Assembly (NCBI RefSeq): GCF_016613415.1 | Contig: NZ_JACWCT010000164.1 | Location: 1 to 59,367 of the forward strand | Direction of reading: 5' to 3' | From: Methylobacterium ajmalii | Lineage (GTDB): Bacteria; Pseudomonadota; Alphaproteobacteria; Rhizobiales; Beijerinckiaceae | DNA: 59,367 nucleotides | In this document: positions 50,414 to 59,202 of the stretch, piece by piece | Position numbering within the stretch: position 1 is the stretch's first letter | Layout: each line of letters opens with the position of its first letter | Translations under genes and position numbers: made by a program | Notes under the pieces: model-generated | What the model saw: the letters and a program-made list of their open reading frames with translations, nothing else | Told to the model about the DNA's origin: nothing | Database searches by the model: none

Positions 50414-51159
50414 CCGTTCCGATGCTCGAGGCGCACGCCGTCTCCGTCGCCTACGGCAAGGTCGAGGCGGTGCGGGGCGTCTCGCTCAGCGTCGCGCCCG
50501 GCCGGCTCGTCACGGTGCTGGGCGCCAACGGCGCCGGCAAGACCACGCTGCTCAACGCCCTGATGGGGGTGCTGCCGGCGAAGGGGACCCTCCGCTTCGA
50601 GGGGCGCGACCTGACCCGGCTGCCCGTCGAGGCCAGGGTCGCGCTGGGGCTGAGCCTGATCCCCGAGCGGCGCGAGCTTTTCTCGACGATGACCGTCGAG
50701 GACAACCTGAAGCTCGGCGCCTTCCGGTTCCGCACCACGGGAGGCGGCGGCGATCTCGGCGAGATATACCGGCTCTTTCCCCGCTTGGCCGAGCGCCGGC
50801 GCCAGCAGGCCGGGACGCTCTCGGGCGGCGAGCGCCAGATGCTCGCCATGGCCCGCGCGCTGATGGGCCGCCCGCGCCTCCTGATGCTCGACGAGCCGAG
50901 CCTCGGCCTCGCCCCCCTGATCGTCGCCGAGGTGATGCGCACGGTCGCGCGCCTGCGCGACGAGGGGGTGGCGATCCTGCTCGTCGAGCAGAACGCCCGC
51001 GCCGCGCTCCGGATCGCCGATCACGGCTACGTCCTCGATGGCGGCCGCGTGGTGCTGGAGGGCGACAGCCGCACCCTGCAGGCCGACGCCCGGGTCGCCG
51101 AGACCTATCTCGGCAGCCTCGGGGCCGAGACGCCGGACCGGGCCGCGGCGACGGGCTGA
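50410..51159 (+). CDS. Branched-chain-type ABC ATPase, LivF-like
   Basis: A 249-residue ATPase. Walker A is GANGAGKTTLL. IPERRELFSTMTVEDNLKLGAF is the LivF Q-loop region. The signature is LSGGERQMLAMARAL. Walker B is LLMLDEPSLGLAP, and the switch is LLVEQNARAAL. ATG at 50410 overlaps the previous stop (ATGA). It completes the transporter with the LivH-like permease and the fusion. Confidence 0.94.
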   Translation: MTVPMLEAHAVSVAYGKVEAVRGVSLSVAPGRLVTVLGANGAGKTTLLNALMGVLPAKGTLRFEGRDLTRLPVEARVALGLSLIPERRELFSTMTVEDNLKLGAFRFRTTGGGGDLGEIYRLFPRLAERRRQQAGTLSGGERQMLAMARALMGRPRLLMLDEPSLGLAPLIVAEVMRTVARLRDEGVAILLVEQNARAALRIADHGYVLDGGRVVLEGDSRTLQADARVAETYLGSLGAETPDRAAATG

Positions 51160-51399
51160 CCTCGGGGCCGCGCGGGACGGCCGGCGGTCCCCCACGGCGG
51201 GAACGCCGTCACCCGCCAGGGTCGTATCGCGGCCTCGCAGGATACAACCGCTCCCTCCCGGTCCGGAACCGCCACCGAGGGGCTTGCCGCCACCGCCCTC
51301 GCCGGGTACCTACGGACAGGTTTCGCGTCACCGTCCCCGCGACCGAGCGCTCCGCCCCGTCCGCGGGCCAATCGCCAGGACACCGAAGACGAAACCGAA

Positions 51400-51475
51400 G
51401 GGCCTGTAGCTCAATGGTTAGAGCCGACCGCTCATAACGGTCTGGTTGTAGGTTCGAGTCCTACCGGGCCCACCA
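51400..51475 (+). tRNA. tRNA with CAT anticodon (probable tRNA-Ile2, lysidine type)
   Basis: Full cloverleaf. The acceptor GGGCCTG pairs with CGGGCCC. The anticodon stem GACCG/CGGTC has loop CTCATAA. The T arm GTAGG/CCTAC has TTCGAGT. The discriminator A and CCA are encoded. The D loop AATGGTTAGAGC resembles isoleucine-2 more than elongator methionine tRNAs; the call between the two is by eye. Confidence 0.9.
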
Positions 51476-51758
51476 TTCTTCCTTCCTGTTCCGAATGATT
51501 GACGGCCTGTCGTATCGGCGCCGTGCAATTTGGACCGAGACGGAGGCAGGTCCGAGCCGACCAGCCGGCTTGCCTCCGCGAGGCTTTGTCCAGAGAGAAC
51601 CGCCCTGTTGTGGCTCTCGCCGCCATCGGATGGACGATGAGAGTCGTTTCCTGGGTTCCGATCGGCGAAAGCGGGCATTTGAGCGGTGCGGGTCAGGGAT
51701 TCGCAGCGGACGCGGCCTCACGGTGACGCGGTCCCTCCTGCCCGGACCGAGCCCCCTC

Positions 51759-52127
51759 ATGACCCTGTACCCCACCCTCCGCCGCCGCGCCCTCGTCACC
51801 GTCGTCGCCGTGCTCGCCGGATCGCCGGCCCTCGCGGGCGGGCGCTCGATCGTCGGGGATTGGGCGCCCGATCCGCGCCAGTGCCGGCCGGTCGACGGGG
51901 CCGTGCGGATCGCACCGCTCGGCATGGCCGCGGACGAGTTCGCCTGCACGTTCAAGAGCGTGTCCAGGGCGGGCGACGTCGTCACCTGGCGCGGTTCCTG
52001 CTCGTTCGCCGACCGGTCGAAAGCCTCGACCGTCGTCGCGGCCCTGCAGGACGACCGGCTCTCGGTCCGGATCGACGGCAACGCCCTCGGGTCGTATCGG
52101 CGCTGCCGAGCCGGCAGCGGGGCCTGA
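51759..52127 (+). CDS. Small secreted protein of unknown function
   Basis: A 122-residue exported protein: signal peptide RRRALVTVVAVLAGSPALAGG, then a short beta-rich domain with SIVGDWAPDPRQCRP, VSRAGDVVTWRGSCSF and SYRRCRAG. Four Cys could give two disulfides. The lipocalin-like 'xxGxWxxxxxxC' opening recalls small periplasmic proteins common in rhizobia-like bacteria. Upstream in-frame starts precede the signal peptide and are unlikely. Function unknown; it converges on another secreted protein. Confidence 0.65.
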   Translation: MTLYPTLRRRALVTVVAVLAGSPALAGGRSIVGDWAPDPRQCRPVDGAVRIAPLGMAADEFACTFKSVSRAGDVVTWRGSCSFADRSKASTVVAALQDDRLSVRIDGNALGSYRRCRAGSGA

Positions 52128-52146
52128 CGCCCGGCCGCCGCCTCCC

Positions 52147-52614
52147 TTACGGCACCGGCACGGCGTGGCGCCGGGTACCGGTCGGGCAGCAGCGGGCGTC
52201 GTTCTCGCGCAGGACCTCCATGGTGAAGACGGCGCGACCACCCTCGAACCCGATCCGACCCGGGCCCTGGCCGAGGATGTTGCCGACCTTCCGCACGAAG
52301 ACCCAGCGCCCGCCCATGGCGCGGAAGGTCGCCACCTCCAGGTTCTCGGCGTTCCCGGTCGGGTCGGCCTGGAAGCGGACGAACGCGATCGCGGCGGCGC
52401 CGTCCGGTGCGTAGCCGACGGTGTAGCGAGGGCCGTTGCGGGCGGTGCAGCGCGTATCGGTGCCGTCGGCGGAGACGCAGAGCGGCCGCGCCGCGCTCCG
52501 GAACCAGGCATCGACGGCGCCCGCTGCGGGTCCCAGCCCCTGGGCGCTCGCCCCGCAGACGCCGGTGGCGAGGGTAAGAGCGACGAGGCCGCCGCGGCGC
52601 GAGGAACGGTGCAT
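52147..52614 (-). CDS. Secreted hypothetical protein
   Basis: A 155-residue exported protein. The signal peptide ends near CGASAQG (about residue 25). The mature domain has VDAWFRSAARPLCVSADGTDTRCTARNG, YAPDGAAAIAFVRFQADPTGN and MEVLRENDARCCPTGTRR, with several Cys. I do not recognise a family. Its start faces a divergent small gene across 301 bp. Start: ATG at 52614. Confidence 0.6.
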   Translation of the reverse strand: MHRSSRRGGLVALTLATGVCGASAQGLGPAAGAVDAWFRSAARPLCVSADGTDTRCTARNGPRYTVGYAPDGAAAIAFVRFQADPTGNAENLEVATFRAMGGRWVFVRKVGNILGQGPGRIGFEGGRAVFTMEVLRENDARCCPTGTRRHAVPVP

Positions 52615-52915
52615 GCGAGATCCCCGAGCGGTAGCGGGCGGAGATCGGTCCTCCGCCCCGGACGCCGGACCTCATCACGGAAATCCTCGCGACGGGATTA
52701 AGGGTCTCGCGACAATGTTCCTCCCGGGCCCGATCGCGGACCCTCGGGACGGCCTTCCGACGACGGAGCTTGGCGGACGGGACGATGCCGGTCGGAGGGC
52801 TCCCCTCGGGCAAGCGGTCGAGCGACGATGCCGCGTTGCCAGCGCATCGCCCTCCTTCCATCCTGGCCCCGCCGGCGGAACGCCGGCATCCTCGGAGGGC
52901 GAGGGAGGATCGGGC
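52615..52915. other. Divergent intergenic region
   Basis: 301 bp between a secreted protein (minus) and a small protein (+). It should contain both promoters; I find no clear box, repeat or RNA. Confidence 0.45.
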
Positions 52916-53173
52916 GTGGAGGATTACCGGGCCGAGCTGCTGCGCCAGGTGCGCCTCGGCGATATCGCCACCGGCGAGGCGGCGGGGGCCTGCCTGCCGG
53001 GCCTGCTGCGCCGCCTGACCCACCACGAGACCCGCGCCGGCACTGCCGCGCTGCCCTGGCGCCTCTATCACCGCTGGCGCCGCGACAGCCTGCGCCGGCA
53101 GGTCGCCGATGCGCGCTGGCATGTCGAGCAGGGCCGCGCCGCCCGGATGGGGGATCTGGCCGCGCGGCGCTGA
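52916..53173 (+). CDS. Small hypothetical protein (85 aa)
   Basis: An 85-residue basic helical protein: VEDYRAELLRQVRLGDIATG, then WRLYHRWRRDSLRRQVADARWHVEQGRAARMG, rich in Arg and Trp. The GTG at 52916 has GGGAGG 10 nt upstream, a strong ribosome site that decides the start; the frame's upstream part is an antisense-like shadow. I recognise no family. It converges on argE with a 7-bp gap. Confidence 0.55.
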   Translation: MEDYRAELLRQVRLGDIATGEAAGACLPGLLRRLTHHETRAGTAALPWRLYHRWRRDSLRRQVADARWHVEQGRAARMGDLAARR

Positions 53174-53180
53174 GGGCTGC

Positions 53181-54377
53181 TTACGCGCAGCTCTCGGCGA
53201 TCAGCCGGCGCAGGAAGACGGCGCATTCCGCGAGCTCGGCGGTCTCGACGTACTCGTCGGCCTTGTGGGCGCGGGCGATGTCGCCGGGGCCGATCACCAC
53301 CGAGGGAACGTCGCCGAGGCTCTGGAAGAGGCCGGCCTCGGTGCCGTACGAGACCTTGGCGTGGCCGTTGCGGCCGGCGAGCCGCTTGGCGACGGTGACG
53401 AGGGGCGCGTCGGGAGCGATGTCGAGGCCCGGATAGTCGATCACCGGCTCGACCGCGATGCCGCAGGACGGGTCGCGCGCCTGCATCTCGGGCACCAGCA
53501 CGTCGCGGGCGTAAGCGAGCACGGTCTCGGCGAGGCCGCGCGGGTCGTCGCCGGCGATGGCCCGGAACTCGAACCCGACGGTGCAGCGGTCGGGCACGAT
53601 GTTGAGCGCCGTGCCGCCCTGGACGAGGGCGGTGAGCCCGGTCGTGTGGGGCACGTCGTAGAGCTCGTCGCGGGGGCCGTCGCGGGAAAGACCCTCGGCG
53701 GTCAGCCGCACCCGATCGATGAAGCGGGCCGCGTACTCGATCGCGTTGACGCCGACGGGCGCCAGCGCCGAGTGGCAGGCGCGGCCCCGGAAGGTGACCT
53801 TGGCGCCGTACTTGCCCTTGTGGCCGATCACCACCGCCATCCCGGTCGGCTCGCCGACGAAGCAGCCGAGGGGCATCACGCCCCGCTCGCGCATGTGGGC
53901 GATGAGCGGGCGCACGCCGAGGCAGCCGACCTCCTCGTCGTACGAGATCGCGAGGTGCAGCGGGCGGGTGAGCGGGGCCGCCGCCATCTCGGGCAGGAGC
54001 GCCAGGCAGACCGCCAGGAATCCCTTCATGTCCGAGGTGCCGCGGCCGTAGAGGCGCCCGTCGATCGCGGTCAGCCGGAAGGGATCGTGGGTCCAGTGCT
54101 GGCCTTCCACCGGCACCACGTCGCTGTGGCCCGACAGCACGTAGCCCGGCCGGTCGGCCGGCCCGACCGTGACCCACAGGGCCGCCTTCTCCCCCGTCTG
54201 GTCCGTCACCCGCTCGACCGCGGCGCCGTGGCGCCGGCAATAGGCCTCGACGTGGTCGACGAGGGGCAGGTTGGTCGCCGAGCTGACCGTCTCGAAGGCC
54301 ACCAGGGTGGCGAGGAGGTCGGTGATGGCGGGAAGGGTCGGATCGGCCGGGGATGAAGCGGTGGGGGATGGGGACAC
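53181..54377 (-). CDS. argE: Acetylornithine deacetylase (ArgE-like M20 peptidase family)
   Basis: A 398-residue M20 metal hydrolase. SGHSDVVPVEGQHW carries His84 and Asp86. GRGTSDMKGF holds Asp116, the bridging ligand. SYDEEVGCLG contains the catalytic Glu148 and ligand Glu149. CHSALAPVGVNAIEYA opens the dimerisation domain. GPGDIARAHKADEYV holds the last His. The pattern is that of ArgE, which releases acetate from N-acetylornithine in arginine synthesis. Start: GTG at 54377, with weak Shine-Dalgarno; related deacetylases remain possible. Confidence 0.88.
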   Translation of the reverse strand: MSPSPTASSPADPTLPAITDLLATLVAFETVSSATNLPLVDHVEAYCRRHGAAVERVTDQTGEKAALWVTVGPADRPGYVLSGHSDVVPVEGQHWTHDPFRLTAIDGRLYGRGTSDMKGFLAVCLALLPEMAAAPLTRPLHLAISYDEEVGCLGVRPLIAHMRERGVMPLGCFVGEPTGMAVVIGHKGKYGAKVTFRGRACHSALAPVGVNAIEYAARFIDRVRLTAEGLSRDGPRDELYDVPHTTGLTALVQGGTALNIVPDRCTVGFEFRAIAGDDPRGLAETVLAYARDVLVPEMQARDPSCGIAVEPVIDYPGLDIAPDAPLVTVAKRLAGRNGHAKVSYGTEAGLFQSLGDVPSVVIGPGDIARAHKADEYVETAELAECAVFLRRLIAESCA

Positions 54378-54556
54378 GGTGGGGGCCTGACGGAGAAGGG
54401 ACGGAGCGTCGCGCCGGGGCGGAACGGCCTTGTCGGCGTACCGGACGGGCAGGGCGGACCCTGCAGGGTCGGTGCCACCGCGGGACGGCCGGCCCCTCCC
54501 CTTATGCCGCGTTCCGGCCCCGGCGGACAGCCGGGCGCCGACGCACCGCCGGGTCT

Positions 54557-54898
54557 CTACCCGGCGAGATCGAGGAAGTGCCGGCCCTCGCGGTCGTCGA
54601 TCTCGACGATCCAGAGGTCGGAATCGAACCGGATCTCCTTGGCGAGCCGGGCCTCGACGTCGGGCGGGAAGGCCTCCCGCATCAGGGGCTCGAAGCGGCG
54701 CCCGCCGGTCTCGTCGTCCTCGAACAGGGCCTGGGGCGCCGGGCCGTAGAGGTCGGCGCGGCCGTCGAGGCGGTCGACCTTCACGAAGATCGCGCCGGCC
54801 TCGGGCGCGCCGCGCCGGCGCTGGACCGCGCTCAGCCCCTCGACGGCGCAGCGGCGCAGGTGGGCGGCGACCCAGAAATCGGAGCGCAGGCGGGCCAT
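54557..54898 (-). CDS. DUF1491 family protein
   Basis: A 113-residue protein matching the DUF1491 family of alphaproteobacteria: ARLRSDFWVAAHLRRCAVEG, then RRRGAPEAGAIFVKVDR, LYGPAPQALFEDDETGGRRFE and a C-terminal strand SDLWIVEIDDREGRHFLDL. Function unknown. Start: ATG at 54898, preceded by GGACC. It lies between argE and the small hypothetical gene on the same strand. Confidence 0.85.
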   Translation of the reverse strand: MARLRSDFWVAAHLRRCAVEGLSAVQRRRGAPEAGAIFVKVDRLDGRADLYGPAPQALFEDDETGGRRFEPLMREAFPPDVEARLAKEIRFDSDLWIVEIDDREGRHFLDLAG

Positions 54899-55002
54899 CG
54901 GGCGGGAGGTCCTCGGCAAGTCCGTGGGGGAGGTTCCTCATAGGACGACGCCCGATCGCGGGGCAATCGGGCGTCGCTCGTTCACTCCATCGGCTGTCGG
55001 GA

Positions 55003-55206
55003 TCAGGCGGCGCGGGTGGCGCCGGCATCGAGCTCGGCCACGTCGGCCCGCTCGCGCCAATCCTCGACGCCGTGCTGGCGGGCGAAGCGCAGGGCGGCGG
55101 CGCGCACCGCCCGGTCGGGATCGCGGGCGCGGCCGATCTCGACGGCCCCGACGGTGAATGGGACCCCGAGGATCTGCTTGGCGAACAGCACGCGGTACTG
55201 CGACAT
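55003..55206 (-). CDS. Small hypothetical protein (67 aa)
   Basis: A 67-residue acidic-basic protein: SQYRVLFAKQILGVPFTVGAVEIGRA followed by a helical segment AVRAAALRFARQHGVEDWRERADVAE. AGGGAG lies 7 nt before the ATG at 55206, which supports expression. The length and layout recall short alphaproteobacterial orphan proteins; no function can be assigned. Confidence 0.55.
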   Translation of the reverse strand: MSQYRVLFAKQILGVPFTVGAVEIGRARDPDRAVRAAALRFARQHGVEDWRERADVAELDAGATRAA

Positions 55207-55694
55207 GGTGCATCTCCCTGACACGTGGATCGCGTCGACGAGGGTGCGGGTATCCCCGCTCGCAGGCTCCCGAGGCGACCTCGCCGCGGCCCGTTGAAGG
55301 GCCGGTGCCGCGGAGCCGGATGCTGCGTCGCATCCCGGCCCGCGAGGGAACCGATCGACTACGATCGATGGATCGGTATGGGGGCGGGCCGGTCGCCCGG
55401 CCGCCCGCTTCGAGAGGTGGGGATGCATCTCCCCGAACGGAAGGTGCCGTGGGGCGTGCGATTGCCGCATGTCGAGAAGGAAGGAATGTCCGACGGGCAG
55501 GGCCGGTGTGCGGGCCGGGCCCGTGCCGCGGCGCGAAAAGCCGCTATGTCGGATCACCGTCCACCGGGGCGATCCCCCGGCGCGGTCGTCTCCCGGGCAT
55601 CCCGCCGCGCGAGACCGACCCCAAGCTCCCGTCCCGAAAAGTTCCTGACACCAAGCCTCCGTTCCCGCCCAGGCCCCTCCCCCGGAAGTCATCG
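55207..55694. other. Divergent intergenic region upstream of the MFS gene
   Basis: 488 bp with no recognised gene. It should hold promoters for the small hypothetical gene (minus) and the MFS transporter (+). Several open frames cross it without ribosome sites. I see no repeat. Confidence 0.45.
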
Positions 55695-56861
55695 ATGACC
55701 GCGCTCACCGCCGCGACCCGCCTGAGCCTCAGCCTGATCGCCGGCGGGGCGGTCGCCAACATCTACTACAACCAACCGCTGCTCGGGCTGCTCGCCCAGG
55801 TCTTCGGCCACGACGCCTCGGTGCTGGTGCCGACCGCGACGCTCGCCGGCTACGGCCTCGGCATCCTCGGCCTCGTGCCGCTCGGCGACGCCCTGCCGCG
55901 GCGCAGCCTGATCGTCGGTCAGCTCCTGCTGCTCGCCGCCGTGCTGGTGCTGGCGGCCGCGAGCACGAGCCTGTGGGTCCTGGTGCTGGCGAGCTTCCTG
56001 ATCGGCGTGCTCTCGACCGCGGCCCAGCAGGCGGTGCCCTTCGCCGCCGAGCTGGCGCCGGACGCGACGCGCGGCCGGATGGTCGGCCAGGTGATGACGG
56101 GCCTGCTGCTGGGCATCCTGCTCGCCCGGACCCTGAGCGGATTCGTCGGCGCCTGGGCCGGCTGGCGGGCGGTGTTCTACGGGGCGGCCGGGCTCGCGGT
56201 GGCGCTGGCCGGCCTCGCCCGGCTCGGCCTGCCGGGGACGGCGCCCAGCACCCGGATCCGCTACGGCGCGCTCCTGCGCTCGCTCCTCGACCTCGTGCGC
56301 GAGCAGCCGGTCCTGCGCCGGGCGGCGCTCGCCCAGGCGCTGCTGTTTGCCGCCTTCAACGCGTTCTGGACCACCCTGGCGCTCCTCGTCGAGGCGCCGC
56401 CCTTCGGGCTCGATCCCGCCGGGGCCGGGTTGTTCGGGCTCATCGGGGCGGCCGGCGCGCTCTGCGCCCCGGTGGCCGGGCGCTTCGCCGATACCCGCAG
56501 CCCGCGCCCGGTCCTCGTCGGCGGCGGCGCGCTCACGCTCGCCGCCTTCGCGGTGTTCGGGCTCCTCGGCGGCCATTCGCTTGTGGCCTTGGCGGTGGGC
56601 GTGCTGCTGATCGACATCGGCATCAACACCGCGCTCATCGCCAACCAGACCCGGGTCTACGCCCTCGCGCCGGGGGCACGCGGGCGGATCAACACCGTGT
56701 TCTTCACCGCGATCTTCGCCGGGGGCGCGCTCGGCGCCTCGGCGGGCACCCGGGCCTTCGCGGCCGGCGGCTGGCCGGCGCTCTGCGCGGTCGGCGGCGC
56801 CTTCGCGGCGGCGGGCCTGCTCGTGCCCCTGCTGGAGCCCCGCGACCGCCCTAGATCCTGA
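55695..56861 (+). CDS. MFS transporter, drug/arabinose-efflux type
   Basis: A 388-residue 12-helix MFS protein. GGAVANIYYNQPLLGLLAQ is the first-helix signature of a common YgaY/AraJ-like efflux subgroup. RGRMVGQVMTGLLLGILLARTLSG lies at helices 5-6. FADTRSPRPVLVGGG is the second-half motif A. Start: ATG at 55695. It probably exports small molecules; substrate unknown. The radical SAM gene follows 42 bp on. Confidence 0.88.
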   Translation: MTALTAATRLSLSLIAGGAVANIYYNQPLLGLLAQVFGHDASVLVPTATLAGYGLGILGLVPLGDALPRRSLIVGQLLLLAAVLVLAAASTSLWVLVLASFLIGVLSTAAQQAVPFAAELAPDATRGRMVGQVMTGLLLGILLARTLSGFVGAWAGWRAVFYGAAGLAVALAGLARLGLPGTAPSTRIRYGALLRSLLDLVREQPVLRRAALAQALLFAAFNAFWTTLALLVEAPPFGLDPAGAGLFGLIGAAGALCAPVAGRFADTRSPRPVLVGGGALTLAAFAVFGLLGGHSLVALAVGVLLIDIGINTALIANQTRVYALAPGARGRINTVFFTAIFAGGALGASAGTRAFAAGGWPALCAVGGAFAAAGLLVPLLEPRDRPRS

Positions 56862-56903
56862 AGGCCCGAGTCCCGCGCACAAGCCCCGCATCCGAGCCCG
56901 TCC

Positions 56904-57962
56904 CTGTCAAACCTCCTGGCCATCGACACGATCTACCTCGAGCCCGCCGTCGCGGCCTATCCTCTCGGACGGGAAATCCTGGAGCGGTTCGGGCCTGCGA
57001 GGCGGATCGAGGTTGCCTCGCACTGGAACATCCCGGAGCTGCACGGCAATGCCGGCTCGGTCGAGGACTGGGTGCGGATCAAGCGCTCGACCCTGGTGCT
57101 CGGGGTCAAGAAGGGCCTCGCCTCGCGGCCGAACGGCCGCAGCGCCCACTTCATCGCGCCGTCGAGCTCGAACGGCTGCGCCATGGCCTGCGCCTATTGC
57201 TACGTGCCGCGGCGCAAGGGCTACGCCAACCCGATCACCCTGTTCGTCAACACCGAGGCGATCGGCCGGGCGATCGCCCGCCACGCCGCCGGCCAGGGCC
57301 CCCTCCCCGCCCCCGACCAGATCGACGACCGGCACTGGGTCTACGACCTCGGCGAGAACGGCGACCTCTCGGTCGACGCGATGGCGAGCGGGGGCGTGCG
57401 CGACCTCGTCGGGCTGTTTCGCGGCATCCCGAACGCCAAGGCCTCCTTCGCCACCAAGTTCGTCAACCCGGACCTCCTCGCCTACCGGCCCGAGGGCAAG
57501 ACCCGCATCCGCTTCTCGCTGATGCCCGAGCGCATCGCCCGGGTGGTCGACGTGCGGACCTCGCCGATGCCGGAGCGGATCGCCGCGATCGACGCCTTCG
57601 TGGCCGCCGGCTACGAGGTCCACGTCAACTTCTCGCCGGTGATCCTCTACGAGGGCTGGGAGGAGGACTGGCGGGCGCTGTTTCGCGCGCTCGAGGCCGG
57701 CATCGGCCCGGCCGCCAAGGCGCAGCTGAAGGCCGAGATCATCTTCCTCACGCACAACGCCGCCCTGCACGAGGTGAACTTGCGCTGGCACCCCAAGGCC
57801 GAGGCGCTGCTGTGGCGGCCCGACATCCAGGAGACCAAGCGCTCGGAGGGCGGGATGGAGAACCTGCGCTACCGCACCGGCTGGAAGGGCCGCTGGCTGT
57901 CCCGGTTCAAGGCGCTGCTGGCCGAGGAGCTGCCCTATTGCGGGGTACGCTACGCGTTCTGA
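56904..57962 (+). CDS. Spore-photoproduct-lyase-family radical SAM protein, non-standard start
   Basis: A radical SAM protein of the SplB-like family found in non-sporulating alphaproteobacteria. GCAMACAYCYVPRRKGY holds the CX3CX2C [4Fe-4S] motif (about residues 92-99). SHWNIPELHGN, DLGENGDLSVDA and FATKFVN are family motifs. Homology starts at AIDTIYLEPAVAAYP, but between the in-frame stop at 56859 and a GTG at 57072 there is no ATG, GTG or TTG. I place the start at CTG 56904 (a CTG at 56916 is the alternative). Substrate unknown; not shown to repair DNA here. Confidence 0.8.
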   Translation: MSNLLAIDTIYLEPAVAAYPLGREILERFGPARRIEVASHWNIPELHGNAGSVEDWVRIKRSTLVLGVKKGLASRPNGRSAHFIAPSSSNGCAMACAYCYVPRRKGYANPITLFVNTEAIGRAIARHAAGQGPLPAPDQIDDRHWVYDLGENGDLSVDAMASGGVRDLVGLFRGIPNAKASFATKFVNPDLLAYRPEGKTRIRFSLMPERIARVVDVRTSPMPERIAAIDAFVAAGYEVHVNFSPVILYEGWEEDWRALFRALEAGIGPAAKAQLKAEIIFLTHNAALHEVNLRWHPKAEALLWRPDIQETKRSEGGMENLRYRTGWKGRWLSRFKALLAEELPYCGVRYAF

Positions 57963-58065
57963 GGGACGCGGGCCGGCGACGGGCGCCGTCATCGAACCGT
58001 CGCGCTCCGTCCCTAAGCAGACTTGCATTGGCAGGCCAACGCTTCGCCCGCTTAGGTTCTTGTTT

Positions 58066-58118
58066 TGTCGCAGATTTTTGCCGCCGAACCGGTGTCCACT
58101 TCGGCGAAATCCGCTTAG
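58066..58118. repeat. Possible dispersed intergenic motif, GAACCGGTGTCCACTTCGGC type
   Basis: The sequence CCGAACCGGTGTCCACTTCGGC resembles a short motif I recall as widespread between genes of Methylobacterium- and Bradyrhizobium-like genomes. Only one copy is in this window, so repetition cannot be shown here. Confidence 0.35.
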
Positions 58119-58164
58119 CCCGCGGGCCACGCTCTCCCCGGCGAGAGGCGCGAAGGACGCTGCG

Positions 58165-59202
58165 ATGGCCCATCTCCTCAGCGACGAGCCGGCCCTGCCG
58201 GGCCTGATCTGGGCGATGCGGTTCGACGCGGGCGGGCGCGGGCGCCTGGTCGGGCCCGGCGAGGAGGTGCCGGCGCTCGGGCGCTTCGGCGACGGCTTCG
58301 TCTGGCTCCACGTCAATCTCAACGACGCCCGGGTGCCGGGCCTGATCGCCGAGGGGCGGCTCGGCCCGCCCGACCTCGCGGCGGCGGCCTTCGCCAGCGA
58401 CCCGCACCAGCGGGTGACCGTCGAGGACGGCCAGGTCGGCGGCGTCATCGCCGACCTCGCCCGGGAGGCCGACGGGCCGGACACCGCGCCCGAGCGGCTG
58501 CCCGACGCCGCCGGGCGGCTGCATTTCGTGCTGGGCGCCAACTTCCTCGTCAGCGGGCGGCGGCACCCGATCGTCGGGCCCGACGCGGTGCGGGAGGTCG
58601 TCGCCGGCGGGCGACCGCTCGCCGGGCCGGTGGCACTTCTCGAAACCTTGATCGGCCGGGTCGCGGCGGCGATCGGGGCGCGGGGCGCCGCCCTGTCCGA
58701 CCGGCTCGACGGGATCGAGGATCACATCCTCGACGAGCGCATCCGCCCGGAGACGCGCCAGCTCGGGCCGATCCGCCGCGACGCGGTGCGGCTGCACCGC
58801 CAGCTCAACGGGTTGCGGGCGGTGTTCCACCGCCTGGAGGAGGAGAGCGACGATCTGCCGGAGGAGACCCGGGAGGCCGCCGCCCGCATCGCCCAGCGGC
58901 TCGACGCCCTCGACCGCGACATGGTGGTGCTGGCCGAGCGCAGCCGGCTCCTGCAGGAGGAGCTGTCCGGCCTGCTCGCCCGGCAGTCGAATCGCCAGCT
59001 CCACACCCTGTCGATCCTGACCGCCCTGTTCCTGCCGCCCACCCTCGTCACCGGCCTGTTCGGCATGAACACCAAGGGCCTGCCGCTCGCCGAGTGGGAC
59101 GACGGCTCGACGGTGGCGATTGTGATCGCCGCGATGTCGGCAGCCGCCGCCTTCCTGCTGATCCGTCGGCTCGGGCTCGGCGGGCAGAGGGGCCAGGGGT
59201 GA
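58165..59202 (+). CDS. CorA/ZntB-family metal ion transporter
   Basis: A 345-residue member of the CorA 2-TM family. A large soluble N-terminal domain and a long coiled helix (RLDGIEDHILDERIRPETRQLGPIRRDAVRLHRQ) precede two C-terminal membrane helices. The pore motif is GMNTKGLP at residues 300-307, the form seen in ZntB-type zinc transporters more than in Mg-type CorA (GMNF/MPE). Start: ATG at 58165 with GAAGGA upstream. It forms a pentamer in the inner membrane. Confidence 0.9.
   Translation: MAHLLSDEPALPGLIWAMRFDAGGRGRLVGPGEEVPALGRFGDGFVWLHVNLNDARVPGLIAEGRLGPPDLAAAAFASDPHQRVTVEDGQVGGVIADLAREADGPDTAPERLPDAAGRLHFVLGANFLVSGRRHPIVGPDAVREVVAGGRPLAGPVALLETLIGRVAAAIGARGAALSDRLDGIEDHILDERIRPETRQLGPIRRDAVRLHRQLNGLRAVFHRLEEESDDLPEETREAAARIAQRLDALDRDMVVLAERSRLLQEELSGLLARQSNRQLHTLSILTALFLPPTLVTGLFGMNTKGLPLAEWDDGSTVAIVIAAMSAAAAFLLIRRLGLGGQRGQG

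Noticed and set aside
42345..51475. Genomic island bounded by the two tRNA genes
   Set aside because: No integrase and no direct repeat of either tRNA 3' end was found; codon use between them matches the rest.
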